This document shows, piece after piece, positions 33,808 to 42,170 of a stretch of DNA of 59,039 nt. A model generated the notes under the pieces. That model ran no database searches and had not been told where the DNA came from. It saw only the letters and a list, made by a program, of their open reading frames with translations. The position numbers and the translations under genes were made by a program. How positions within the stretch are numbered: position 1 is the stretch's first letter; each line of letters starts with the position of its first letter. This DNA is from Planctomycetia bacterium (GTDB taxonomy: Bacteria; Planctomycetota; MHYJ01; WSZJ01). The DNA lies in the NCBI GenBank assembly GCA_020849035.1, contig JADLHC010000063.1, positions 1 to 59,039 of the forward strand, read 5' to 3'.

Positions 33808-36800
33808 TCGATCGCCTCCATGAAGTTCACGAGGTCGTCGATCTGCTGCGGGGTCAGGTGCGACGTCCCGCCGTGCGTGTCGCTGCCGATCCGTCCCCCC
33901 GACTGCTCGAAGGCCCTCGTGCGCGCCGAACTCGCCGTGAAGAACCACGTCTCGTTGAACCCGACCTCGCGCCGCCCCGGCCGCTCGGGCACTCCGCCGA
34001 TCAGCGGCTCGTACCGGAACCACCCCAGCCCCGGCTGCCCCGGCACGCAGAGGACTTCGCGCAGCGACCGCGCCATCCCGTTGTGCAGGAACACCGGCGG
34101 CCGGTCCCAGATCCCGCGCAGCTGCAGCGTCGTGTAGTTCGCCTGCCGCTCCTCCGCCCGCCCCACGTCCCACGGCTCCAGGTCCCGCTTCACGCCGTTG
34201 ATCGCGTCCAGCCGGTCCATCCCGACCAGCGTGAAGGACCCGTCGCGCGCCGTGACCGTCACGAGCGGAGGGAGGGCCTGCTGCCGGTTGTCCGGGAAAT
34301 CCTTGCGGGTGAAATGCGGCGCGGGGTGGCACGAGACGCAGCCAACCTGCGGGTCGTTGAACAGCCGCTCGCCGCGCTTCACCGAGGCGCTGTCCCGGTC
34401 GAACGGATTCGGCAGGAGGCGCGGCTCGCGGATCTGCCATTCGCCGACGAAGCGCTGGAAGTCGCGGAGCGTGAAGGACTTCCCGAAGTAGAGGAGGGAG
34501 AGCTTCCGGAACATCTCGTCGCGGCGGTCCTCGAGGCGCGCCTCGGTGGCGCTGGAGGCGTCCATTTTCGACTGGACGTCGTTGGTCTGGCCCATCGGGC
34601 GGTGGGCCTCGAGCCAGGTGAAATCGCCCTGCGGGCCGTCGCCCCGGAAGTCGTCGGCGGGGCAGTGCTCCATGATCATGGAGCGCGGCTCGAAGGCGGA
34701 GAGGGTGCCTTCGAGGAAGAAGGGCTGGATCGCGTACAGGCCGCGCTGTTGGGGGACGGTCATGGTGCCGCCGATGACGAGCTGGCCGATCTCGTCGGCA
34801 TCGGAGAGGTACTCCTGGCCGACGACCTGGCTGACGCCCCACGGGCGGCCGTCGCCCATGTCGAGGTAGTGGCAGGAGACGCAGGATGTGTCGCGGTCGG
34901 AGGAGAAGAGGGCGGTGTGGGCGAAGAGTTCGCCGCGTTCGGCGTTGGTGGCGGGGACGGGGAGCCGGAGGACGGAGGGGTCGACGACGATCTCGGCGGA
35001 GGCGCCGGAGGCGGTGTCGATGACGGAGAGGGTGCCGCCGAGGAAGTTGGCGACGAAGACCTTGCCGGCGGACGGCGTGCCGGGGCGGCCGGCGGCGATG
35101 CCGATCGGCTGCAGGCCCGTCGGGTAATTGCGGACGGGGGTGAGGATGTCGCTGGGGTCGGCCGCCTCGCCGTCGAGCCGCAGTTCCTGGACCTCGTTGG
35201 TGCCCTGCATCGTCACGAAGACGCGGTCGCCGGCGACCGCCATCTTCTCGGGCATCGCGCCGACGACGCGCATCAGGTCGGGCGGGATGTCGCCCTTGAC
35301 GTCGCCGTACGTGGACTCCGCCGTGTCGGAGGTGTAGCGGACCCAGGTGCGGTGGGACTCGTACTTGTTCGCCATGAGCACGTACTGCAGCCCGGACTTC
35401 GGCGGCTCTTCCGGGATGTCGAGCGCGCTGACGTCGATGGCGAGGATGTCGTTCTGGATGTCGCGGAACTTGATGGCCGCCGTGCCGTCCACCGCGTCGA
35501 ACGGCCCGAGCGTCTCCTGCTGCGACCGCGGGAAGACCTTCCCCGTCCCGACGTCGCGCCAGACGCTGAACTGGGCGGCGGGGTTCTTCCGGTCCCACGA
35601 CTCGCCCCCCCACGGGTCCCGCTCGCGGGCGACGCCGAAGCCGATCCCGAGGGTCGTCACCAGGAGCCAGTCGTGCCCCGTCGCCTCCGAGCGGTGGATC
35701 TTCACGTCGTTGACCACGTTCTGCGTGTAGATGGCGCCGACCTCGCGGCCGAGGCGCACGTTGACGATGGAGACGTCCTGGGTGCCGGTGTTGCCGACGA
35801 AGAGGAACTTCCCGTCGGATCCGAGGGCGAGGACCTTCGGCTTGCTCCGCGGGTTGCCGACGGGGATGCCGGGGCCTTCCTGCGTGGAGTCGATCCAGCG
35901 GGCGATCGCCTGGTAGTCGGGGTCCTTCGCCGGCTCGGGGAACACGACGGTCCCCTTCGCGTGGCTCCGGAACAGCGGCATCATGTCGGCGGTGCCGCCG
36001 TCGCGCGTCCGCGTCGCGGACCGCAGGAGGCGGCTCTCCCGCGACCGCCCCGGCGCGACGTGCGACAGGGATGACACGAAGCTCGCGCGGGCGTCCTTTC
36101 CCGCGACGAAGCCGCCGCGGGCCTCGTCGTGGCACCCCGCGGTCCCGCACGTCTTCTGCAGGATCTCGCCGACCCCGCCCTTCTCCAGGAACGCCCTCTC
36201 GTCCATCCCGCCGACCTCGCGCATCGCGGCGCGGAAGGTGGCGTCTTCCGCCTGGATATCCAACACGAGAACCTGGTCCAGGTAGCGGTCGGCGATCCAG
36301 GCGGTCTTCCCGTCCGGCGCGAACGCGATCCCCATGGCGTAGAAGTCGAGCGGGATCTCGGAGACGACGGCGTCCGTTTTCGTGTCGATGACGCTGGCGA
36401 AATTGGAGAGGCGGCTGGTGACGAGCAGGAACCGCCCGCCCGGGTGGAGCGCGAGCCGGAAAGGCCCCGACGCGGGGGGGCCGGACTCGCCGGCGGGGCG
36501 CAGCTCGATCCGGCGCGCGAGCTCGCCGCGCGCCACGTCCACGACCGCCACCGAGTCGCCGGGCCACAGCTCGGTGCCCAGCAGCGTCACGTACGCCTTC
36601 GTCCCGTCCGCCGAAACCGCCACGTCGAACGGATGCGCGCGGCGGGGAAGCGGCTCCGGAGCGGGGTGGGGGTTGGCGACCGGCGCGAGGTTCTCGCGGC
36701 GGTACGCCTGCCCGTACGCCCACCGCCGGCTCGTCAGCTTCCCGAACCGCGACGGCGGGTTCCCCGTGTCCGGCCCGGGGATCACGATCCCCTGCAGCGC

Positions 36801-36848
36801 CGCGAGGACGCCCGCCGCCGCCACGCCGACCCGCAGCGCGCCGCGCAT
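33804..36848 (-). CDS. Exported heme/beta-propeller protein with MauG-like C-terminus
   Basis: The 1014-residue protein has a signal segment and beta-propeller (YVTN-type) repeats: HPFDVAVSADGTKAYVTLLG, RLALHPGGRFLLVTSRL, AFAPDGKTAWIADRYLDQVLVLDI, plus a second set (GKVFVANFLGGTLSVID). Three c-type heme sites are seen: a CX4CH site, CGTAGCH (residue about 234), in the propeller insert, and two CXXCH sites, CVSCHYLDM (about 653) and CVSCHPAPHF (about 834), in a MauG/cytochrome-c-peroxidase-like C-terminal part. MauG-type enzymes oxidise protein residues or peroxides. It should act in the periplasm. It overlaps the upstream gene by 1 base (TGATG) and copy 1 SUMF1 downstream by ATGA. Confidence 0.88.
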   Translation of the reverse strand: MRGALRVGVAAAGVLAALQGIVIPGPDTGNPPSRFGKLTSRRWAYGQAYRRENLAPVANPHPAPEPLPRRAHPFDVAVSADGTKAYVTLLGTELWPGDSVAVVDVARGELARRIELRPAGESGPPASGPFRLALHPGGRFLLVTSRLSNFASVIDTKTDAVVSEIPLDFYAMGIAFAPDGKTAWIADRYLDQVLVLDIQAEDATFRAAMREVGGMDERAFLEKGGVGEILQKTCGTAGCHDEARGGFVAGKDARASFVSSLSHVAPGRSRESRLLRSATRTRDGGTADMMPLFRSHAKGTVVFPEPAKDPDYQAIARWIDSTQEGPGIPVGNPRSKPKVLALGSDGKFLFVGNTGTQDVSIVNVRLGREVGAIYTQNVVNDVKIHRSEATGHDWLLVTTLGIGFGVARERDPWGGESWDRKNPAAQFSVWRDVGTGKVFPRSQQETLGPFDAVDGTAAIKFRDIQNDILAIDVSALDIPEEPPKSGLQYVLMANKYESHRTWVRYTSDTAESTYGDVKGDIPPDLMRVVGAMPEKMAVAGDRVFVTMQGTNEVQELRLDGEAADPSDILTPVRNYPTGLQPIGIAAGRPGTPSAGKVFVANFLGGTLSVIDTASGASAEIVVDPSVLRLPVPATNAERGELFAHTALFSSDRDTSCVSCHYLDMGDGRPWGVSQVVGQEYLSDADEIGQLVIGGTMTVPQQRGLYAIQPFFLEGTLSAFEPRSMIMEHCPADDFRGDGPQGDFTWLEAHRPMGQTNDVQSKMDASSATEARLEDRRDEMFRKLSLLYFGKSFTLRDFQRFVGEWQIREPRLLPNPFDRDSASVKRGERLFNDPQVGCVSCHPAPHFTRKDFPDNRQQALPPLVTVTARDGSFTLVGMDRLDAINGVKRDLEPWDVGRAEERQANYTTLQLRGIWDRPPVFLHNGMARSLREVLCVPGQPGLGWFRYEPLIGGVPERPGRREVGFNETWFFTASSARTRAFEQSGGRIGSDTHGGTSHLTPQQIDDLVNFMEAIE

Positions 36849-38674
36849 CAGAGGCTCCTCAGGAACGCGACCAGGTCCTCGATCTGCCGGTCCGTCAGCC
36901 CGCGCGTCCGGCCGTGCAGGTCCTTCGGGTTGTGGTCCGTGAAGATCGACTTCAGCGTCGGCGCACGCCCGTCGTGCAGCCACGGCCCGCTCCGGTACGT
37001 CGCGCGCAGCGACGGCGTGTCGAAGCGAGACCTGTAGTCGTCCGGCGTCCCGAACCCGAGATCGTGCATCTTCAGGTCCGTGTACTTCGGCCCCGGGTGG
37101 CACACGTCGCACCCGGCGGCGCGGAAGATCGCCGCCCCGCGCGCCAGGGCCCCCGCATCCCGCGCGCGGTACGGGTTCGGCGGGAACTCGGGATTCGAGA
37201 GGTACTCCATCAGCGCCCTGTGGTTCTCCGGGTTCGGAAGCGCCCCCTGGAACCGCTGCCCCGCCTGCACCGCCGCGTCCAGGTCGGCCCGCACGCCTCC
37301 CCACATCGCCGGCGGCGTCTCGTGCCCGTCCAGCAGCGACTTCGCGCTCTTCGCGTTCCCGATCCCGTCGTTCGGCAGGTCCCAGCTGAGCCCGTCCACC
37401 GTCGCGTCCTCCTGGTGGCAACTCACGCACGACATCCAGTTCTGGTAGGTGATGCGCGCGTCGTTGAAGAGCAGTTCGCCCCTGCGCCAGAGCGACATCT
37501 CCTGCGGCGGCCCGAGCGGGATGTTGGCGCGCACCGCGCCGGTCCGCGCGTCGAGCACGGCGACCGCGTCGCTGAAGTAGTTCGCGACGAGGATCTCGCT
37601 TGTCGCCTCGCTCACCGCGACCCCGCGCGGCCCGAGGCCGCCCGCGTCATGGCGCCGCGCGATCCCGCGCTTCTCGAGGACCTCGACGTCCTCCTGCAGC
37701 GGCTTCACCTGCTCCGGCGTCACCCCCCGCACGAACTCCAGGCACTTCTCCACGTCCACGATCGCCACCTCGTGCACGCCGGAGAGGCTCACGTACAGGC
37801 GCTTCCCGTCCGCGGAGAGCACGCAGGACCAGGGGTTGGCGGCGCCCTTGAGGAGGCGGTCGAGGAGGAGGGTGACGCGGTGGCCGGGGCGGGAGAGGTC
37901 GGCGACGGAGAAGCCGTTGGAGTGGATCCAGCCGCGCTCCATCTGGAGGGAGGGGAACTCGTCGTGGGAGAGGATGCCTGCGGCGAAGGCCCAGCGGCCG
38001 TCGGGGGTGACGGCGGCCTGGCGGATGATGGAGGCGCGGCCGAGGTCGCGGTCCTCGACGACCTTCCCGGCGGCGGGGTCGACCAGGGAGAGGGTGCGGG
38101 AGAGCCCGTTGGTGACGACGAGGCGGCCGTCGGGGAGCTCGGCGACGTCGCGCGGCTGGCGCCCGACGGGGACTTCGAGGAGGAGGCGGCCGGTCGAGGC
38201 GTCGAGGACGGACACCGAGTCGGAGAGGTTGTTCGCCACGAACAGGCGGGCGCCGTCGCGGGACAGCGTGACGCCGTACGGCTCGTCGCCGGCCTGGAAC
38301 GTCCGCGCGACCTTGCCCGCCGCGAGGTCGACGACGTCGACCCGGCCGGCGTAGAGGCAGCTCACGTAGAGGAAGCGCCCGTCCCGCGAGACGGCGGCGT
38401 GGACGGGGCGTGCGCCGACGCGGATCTCGCCCAGGACCCGGCGCTCGCGCACGTCGAGGACGGAGACGGAGTCCGAGGTCGCGTTGACGACGTAGGCGCG
38501 GCTCCCGTCCGGCGAGAGGCAGACGTGGTTCGGCGAGCGATAGACCGGCGTGGCCGGGCGGCCCCCGCCCGTCTTCGGCGCCGGGGGCGCGACGGCGTCG
38601 CTCCGGAGGAAGTTCGCGCCGAGGAGCGCCGCGGCGGCGGCGAGCAGGGCGGCCAGGACGCGAAGGCGGCTCAT
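36848..38674 (-). CDS. Exported diheme beta-propeller/MauG-like protein
   Basis: The 608-residue protein starts with a signal or anchor (SRLRVLAALLAAAAALLG). Residues about 45-410 form a YVTN beta-propeller (HVCLSPDGSRAYVVNATSDS, PYGVTLSRDGARLFVANN, PRGVAVSEATSEILVANYF). The C-terminus carries two CXXCH sites: CVSCHQEDATVDGLSWD and CDVCHPGPKYTDL, and ends GRTRGLTDRQIEDLVAFLRSL, a cytochrome-c closing helix. Order and content resemble the next gene on a smaller scale. It would accept or donate electrons outside the cytoplasm. ATGA overlap with the diheme cytochrome upstream. Confidence 0.88.
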   Translation of the reverse strand: MSRLRVLAALLAAAAALLGANFLRSDAVAPPAPKTGGGRPATPVYRSPNHVCLSPDGSRAYVVNATSDSVSVLDVRERRVLGEIRVGARPVHAAVSRDGRFLYVSCLYAGRVDVVDLAAGKVARTFQAGDEPYGVTLSRDGARLFVANNLSDSVSVLDASTGRLLLEVPVGRQPRDVAELPDGRLVVTNGLSRTLSLVDPAAGKVVEDRDLGRASIIRQAAVTPDGRWAFAAGILSHDEFPSLQMERGWIHSNGFSVADLSRPGHRVTLLLDRLLKGAANPWSCVLSADGKRLYVSLSGVHEVAIVDVEKCLEFVRGVTPEQVKPLQEDVEVLEKRGIARRHDAGGLGPRGVAVSEATSEILVANYFSDAVAVLDARTGAVRANIPLGPPQEMSLWRRGELLFNDARITYQNWMSCVSCHQEDATVDGLSWDLPNDGIGNAKSAKSLLDGHETPPAMWGGVRADLDAAVQAGQRFQGALPNPENHRALMEYLSNPEFPPNPYRARDAGALARGAAIFRAAGCDVCHPGPKYTDLKMHDLGFGTPDDYRSRFDTPSLRATYRSGPWLHDGRAPTLKSIFTDHNPKDLHGRTRGLTDRQIEDLVAFLRSL

Positions 38675-39450
38675 TTCACGTTCCTCCGCAGCCAGCGGAT
38701 GTACGCCACGAGCTTCGCGGTCTCGTCCTCCGTCAGGTGCGCCCGGTACGGGGGCATCTTCACGACCTGTCCCTCGAGGAAATGCCGCGCCGCCGGGTTG
38801 TCCCAGAGGCGCTTCGGATGCCCGTCGAGGATCCACTCGCGCAGCTCGGCGTCGTCGCGGACGAGCTCGGCGAAGTCGGTCCCGTCCCAGGCGGGGATGA
38901 TGCCCTTGAGGCTCCCGGGGTTGGGGCAGCCGCCGATGCCGGACGGGCCGTGGCAGCCGAAGCAGCCGAGGCGCACGGCGATGCGGCGGCCCTCGTAGGG
39001 GGCCTCGGGCATCGAGCCGGTGCCGCCCGAGACGGCATTGAAATAGGCCACGAGGTCCTCGAGGTCGCGGTCGGAGAGGCGGCCGCGGTAGGCCGGCATG
39101 GGCAGCAGGGTCGACCGCGATCCCGGGACGGGGGACTGCCGGAGACGCGCCGGCGCACCGTCCAGGATCCACTCGCGCAGCTCGGCGTCGTCCCGCACGT
39201 ACCCCCCGACCGTCGGGCCGTCCCACGCGGGCACGACTCCACCGGGCACCGAGGGGTCGGCGATGCCGGCCCGTCCCTCCGGCCCGTGGCATCCGAAGCA
39301 CCCCAGGGAGCGGGCGAGGGCCTCGCCGCGGAGCGCGGGGGACAGCGGGGCGGGCTGGCGGAGGAAGTGGCTGGCGGCGACGGCGCCGCCGACGCCGAGG
39401 GCGAGCAGGAGGGCCGCGAGGAGGATCAGGGGGCGGGAGCGAAGGAGCAC
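38671..39450 (-). CDS. Membrane-anchored diheme cytochrome c
   Basis: The 259-residue protein has an N-terminal anchor (RPLILLAALLLALGVGG) and two tandem cytochrome c domains that arose by duplication: each contains GCFGCHGP, a shared AWDG...RDDAELREWILDG...RL segment, a Met ligand in LPMPAYRG or KMPPYRAHL, and a closing helix (LEDLVAYFN; AKLVAYIRWL). It should shuttle electrons in the periplasm as first gene of the operon. The start is uncertain: GTG 39450 gives the cleanest anchor; the frame stays open to 39525, and AGGAG at 39511-39515 lies too close to the GTG at 39507 to help. An AT-rich promoter lies upstream. Confidence 0.85.
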   Translation of the reverse strand: MLLRSRPLILLAALLLALGVGGAVAASHFLRQPAPLSPALRGEALARSLGCFGCHGPEGRAGIADPSVPGGVVPAWDGPTVGGYVRDDAELREWILDGAPARLRQSPVPGSRSTLLPMPAYRGRLSDRDLEDLVAYFNAVSGGTGSMPEAPYEGRRIAVRLGCFGCHGPSGIGGCPNPGSLKGIIPAWDGTDFAELVRDDAELREWILDGHPKRLWDNPAARHFLEGQVVKMPPYRAHLTEDETAKLVAYIRWLRRNVK

Positions 39451-39533
39451 GTGCGGGAGGGCCTCGTGGCTGCAACTTCGTGGCGGCGACCGATAGGGTG
39501 TATCCACATTCTCCTGCAGAGGCAAGAGAGAAC

Positions 39534-39556
39534 TTAATATACTTAAATAAATAGCG
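39534..39556 (-). promoter_or_regulatory. AT-rich promoter of the cytochrome/SUMF1/DAHP operon
   Basis: This is the most AT-rich short stretch of the window: on the minus strand TATTTATTTAAGTATATTAA with a TATATT -10 candidate at 39536-39541. CTGGAT lies 17 bases upstream as a poor -35. The position fits transcription of the operon that begins with the diheme cytochrome. Confidence 0.55.
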
Positions 39557-39628
39557 CCATCCAGATCGGAAGTGACGATGCCGTCATCGGAAGGGGGCGG
39601 TGTCCCCGCGCGGCCACCCTCACCAGAC

Positions 39629-39657
39629 GTGACACTCCCCGCGTATCCGCATACACT
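39629..39657 (+). promoter_or_regulatory. Promoter of malQ
   Basis: GTGACA (39629-39634) and TACACT (39652-39657) with a 17-base spacer. The ATG at 39667 is 9 bases after the -10 box, so the leader would be a few bases at most. Confidence 0.6.
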
Positions 39658-39666
39658 CCCGCCTCC

Positions 39667-41196
39667 ATGTCGCCCCGCTCAGGCCCGGCCCGTTCCTCCG
39701 GCATCCTCCTGGCCGTCACCTCCCTCCCGTCACGCTTCGGAAACGGCGACCTCGGCCCGGCCGCCCGCGCCTGGATCGACTCGCTCGCCGCCGCCCGGCA
39801 GACCTGGTGGCAGATTCTCCCCGTCGGACCGTTCGGCGCCGGAGATTCCCCCTACACCGCCTTCTCCGCCTTCGCAGGCGAAGACCTCCTCATCAGCCTC
39901 GAGGACCTCGTCACCGACGGCCTCCTCGCCCCCGAAGACCTCGGCGCTCCCGACTTCCCCGCCAGCGCCGCCGACTTCGATGCAGCCCGCCCCTTCCACG
40001 ACCGCCTCCTCCACCGCGCCTGGGAGTCCTTCCACCGCGCCCCCGCGCCCCTCCGCGCCGATTTCGAGCGCTTCCGGTCCGCGGAATCCTCCTGGCTCGA
40101 CGACTGGGCGCTGTACGCCGCGATCAAGGCCGCGCGCGGCGGCGAGTCGTGGACCTCCTGGCCCGACGATCTCCGCCGCCGTGAGTCCCGCGCCCTCGAC
40201 CGCGCGCGCCGCGACCTCGCCGCTTCCTGCGACGAACATCGATTCCGCCAGTTCCTCTGGTTCCGGCAGTGGGAAGCGCTTCGAACCCACGCCCGTGCCC
40301 GCGGCGTGCGGATCCTGGGGGACCTGCCGATCTTCGTCGCGATGGACTCCTGCGACGCCTGGGCGTCGTCGCGGGCCTTCCTGCTCGACCGCGATCGCCG
40401 TCCGACCGAGGTCGCCGGGGTGCCGCCGGACTACTTCTCGAAGGAAGGGCAGCTCTGGGGGAACCCGCTCTACGACTGGGAGACGCTGAAGCTGGACGGG
40501 TACGACTGGTGGGTCCGGCGGGCGCGGCACGCCGCGAGGCTGTTCGATCTCACGCGGATCGATCATTTCCGCGGATTCCAGGAGGCCTGGCACGTGCCCG
40601 CCGGGGCGAAGTCGGCGAAGGAGGGGACGTGGAAGGCGGGCCCGGGCGCGGCGCTGTTCCGGGCGCTTGAGAAGGCGCTCGGGGAGCTGCCGTTCCTCGC
40701 GGAGGATCTCGGGGTCATCACGCCGGACGTGCGGGCGCTGCGCCGCGAGATCGGACTTCCCGGGATGGCCGTGCTGCAGTTCGCGTTCGACGGCGACCCG
40801 GCGAACACGTTCCTGCCCCACAACCTCCAGCCGGACACCGTGGTGTACACGGGGACGCACGACAACAACACGACCCTCGGGTGGTGGCGGGATCTCCCGG
40901 ACGAAGAGCGCCACCCCGTCCGCATCTACCTCCGCTCCGACGGCCGCGACATCTCGTGGGAGCTGATCCGCCTCGCGTGGTCCTCGGTCGCCCGCGTCGC
41001 GATTGCGCCGCTGCAGGACGTGCTGATCCTGGGAAGCGAGGGTCGCATGAACACGCCGGGGCTGGCGAAAGGGAACTGGCGGTGGCGGGTCGCCCCGTCG
41101 CATTCGGTCGCGGACCGGATGCAGGGCCTGCGCGGGCTCAGCGAGTACTTCAATCGCGTTCCGTCCGCCGCGGAGCCCGGGCCGGCGAAGGCTTAG
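39667..41196 (+). CDS. malQ: 4-alpha-glucanotransferase (amylomaltase)
   Basis: The 509-residue GH77 enzyme transfers alpha-1,4-glucan segments between maltooligosaccharides in glycogen or starch use. Motifs are SSGILLAVTSLPSRFGNGDLG, WWQILPVGPFGAGDSPY, RILGDLPIFVAMDSCDAW, FDLTRIDHFRGF with the catalytic Asp nucleophile, LPFLAEDLGVITPDV with the acid/base Glu, and TGTHDNNTTLGWW. Length matches bacterial MalQ. It is flanked by unrelated genes and is probably monocistronic with its own promoter. Confidence 0.97.
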   Translation: MSPRSGPARSSGILLAVTSLPSRFGNGDLGPAARAWIDSLAAARQTWWQILPVGPFGAGDSPYTAFSAFAGEDLLISLEDLVTDGLLAPEDLGAPDFPASAADFDAARPFHDRLLHRAWESFHRAPAPLRADFERFRSAESSWLDDWALYAAIKAARGGESWTSWPDDLRRRESRALDRARRDLAASCDEHRFRQFLWFRQWEALRTHARARGVRILGDLPIFVAMDSCDAWASSRAFLLDRDRRPTEVAGVPPDYFSKEGQLWGNPLYDWETLKLDGYDWWVRRARHAARLFDLTRIDHFRGFQEAWHVPAGAKSAKEGTWKAGPGAALFRALEKALGELPFLAEDLGVITPDVRALRREIGLPGMAVLQFAFDGDPANTFLPHNLQPDTVVYTGTHDNNTTLGWWRDLPDEERHPVRIYLRSDGRDISWELIRLAWSSVARVAIAPLQDVLILGSEGRMNTPGLAKGNWRWRVAPSHSVADRMQGLRGLSEYFNRVPSAAEPGPAKA

Positions 41197-41198
41197 GG

Positions 41199-42092
41199 CT
41201 ACTTCGGCGTCGCGGGCTCGTCGTCGCCGAACGACGCGGTTCCCGCCGTCGCCTCGCCCGAAAGCTCGATCGCCATGGTGCTGGTCCATCGCTCCTCGGG
41301 CTTTCCGCCGGCGGCCTCGACCGTCCAGCCGATCTGCAGGTCGCCCTTCAGCGCGAACGCGACCACGCGCCCGTCGTCCAGGCTCCAGAGCACGTCCCCG
41401 TTCAGCGTCCAGGCGAGCGTCTGGTCCGGCTGCTTCTCCCCCGGCTTCGCCGTCCCCTTCGCCGCGAAGTCGACGGCGATGCGCGCGCAGCGCCGGCCCT
41501 GCCGCGTCTCGAAGCCGGACAGCCGGCACGACAGCGTCGCGTCCTCGACCTTGCGGCCCCGCGACGCCGCCCACGACTTCACCGACGCCGCGTCGGCCTT
41601 CCACTCGTCACCCTTCGACACCGGCCCGCGCGGCCAGACCGGCATGCTCCACTCGTCGTCGAGGGTCTCGGACACCAGCTCCTTCGGGTCGACGTTCCGC
41701 TCGGCGCAGGTTGCGGCCGTCCGCCCGTCCTTGCGCTCGAGCGCCAGGATCCGGCCGGTGAGCGAGCTCGATTTCGCATCCTTCTTCCCGGCCGCCGGGA
41801 CCTCAAAGGAGGAGTCCTTCTTCGCGTAGCGGCGCCGCGCCCGCGTCGTGCGCCCGTCCTTCGCCTCCAGCGCCTCCTCCGCGACTTCTTCCGCGCCGCC
41901 CATCCGGCACTCGAACTCTTTGCGGACGTCGCCCGTGTCCACGGACAGCGTCCCGTTTCCCTTCGTCGTCGTCTTCCGCGTGATCTTCGCGCCCTGGGAA
42001 ACCCCGGGCCTGATCTCCACGGGAGCGCCGTCCTCCGCCGGCGCCGGACGGTGAGAGAGGAGCAGCACGGCGGGCAGGAGCAGGAGTCGCAC
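41199..42092 (-). CDS. Exported beta-rich protein, paralogue 1
   Basis: A 297-residue exported protein (signal RLLLLPAVLLLSHRPAPA) that begins at GTG 42092; a TACACT box ends 6 bases upstream. The mature part matches the next minus-strand gene: GAKITRKTTTKGNGTLSV versus GDKITRTGEFGGSGKLAI, and EALEAKDGRTTRARRRYAKK versus EVLEAKDGAPTKVKRYYVKK. The later half (ARIAVDFAAKGT, TLAWTLNGDVLWSLDDGRVVAFALKG) is strand-rich, as in exported beta-sandwich or lipoprotein-localisation folds. Function is unknown. Confidence 0.8.
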   Translation of the reverse strand: MRLLLLPAVLLLSHRPAPAEDGAPVEIRPGVSQGAKITRKTTTKGNGTLSVDTGDVRKEFECRMGGAEEVAEEALEAKDGRTTRARRRYAKKDSSFEVPAAGKKDAKSSSLTGRILALERKDGRTAATCAERNVDPKELVSETLDDEWSMPVWPRGPVSKGDEWKADAASVKSWAASRGRKVEDATLSCRLSGFETRQGRRCARIAVDFAAKGTAKPGEKQPDQTLAWTLNGDVLWSLDDGRVVAFALKGDLQIGWTVEAAGGKPEERWTSTMAIELSGEATAGTASFGDDEPATPK

Positions 42093-42098
42093 GCCGTA

Positions 42099-42104
42099 AG
42101 TGTA
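42099..42104 (-). promoter_or_regulatory. -10 box of paralogue 1
   Basis: TACACT on the minus strand, 6 bases before the GTG start at 42092, implying a leaderless message. Confidence 0.45.
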
Positions 42105-42118
42105 CAGGCGGGTCCATG

Positions 42119-42150
42119 AAAAAAGCGCGGGGGCGTCGCCGCCCCCGCGC
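42119..42150 (-). terminator. Rho-independent terminator of paralogue 2
   Basis: A perfect 11-bp stem (GCGCGGGGGCG with CGCCCCCGCGC, loop TCGC) followed on the minus strand by TTTTTT; 20 bases after the paralogue-2 stop. Confidence 0.92.
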
Positions 42151-42170
42151 CTGGTGCTTGAATCCCCCCT

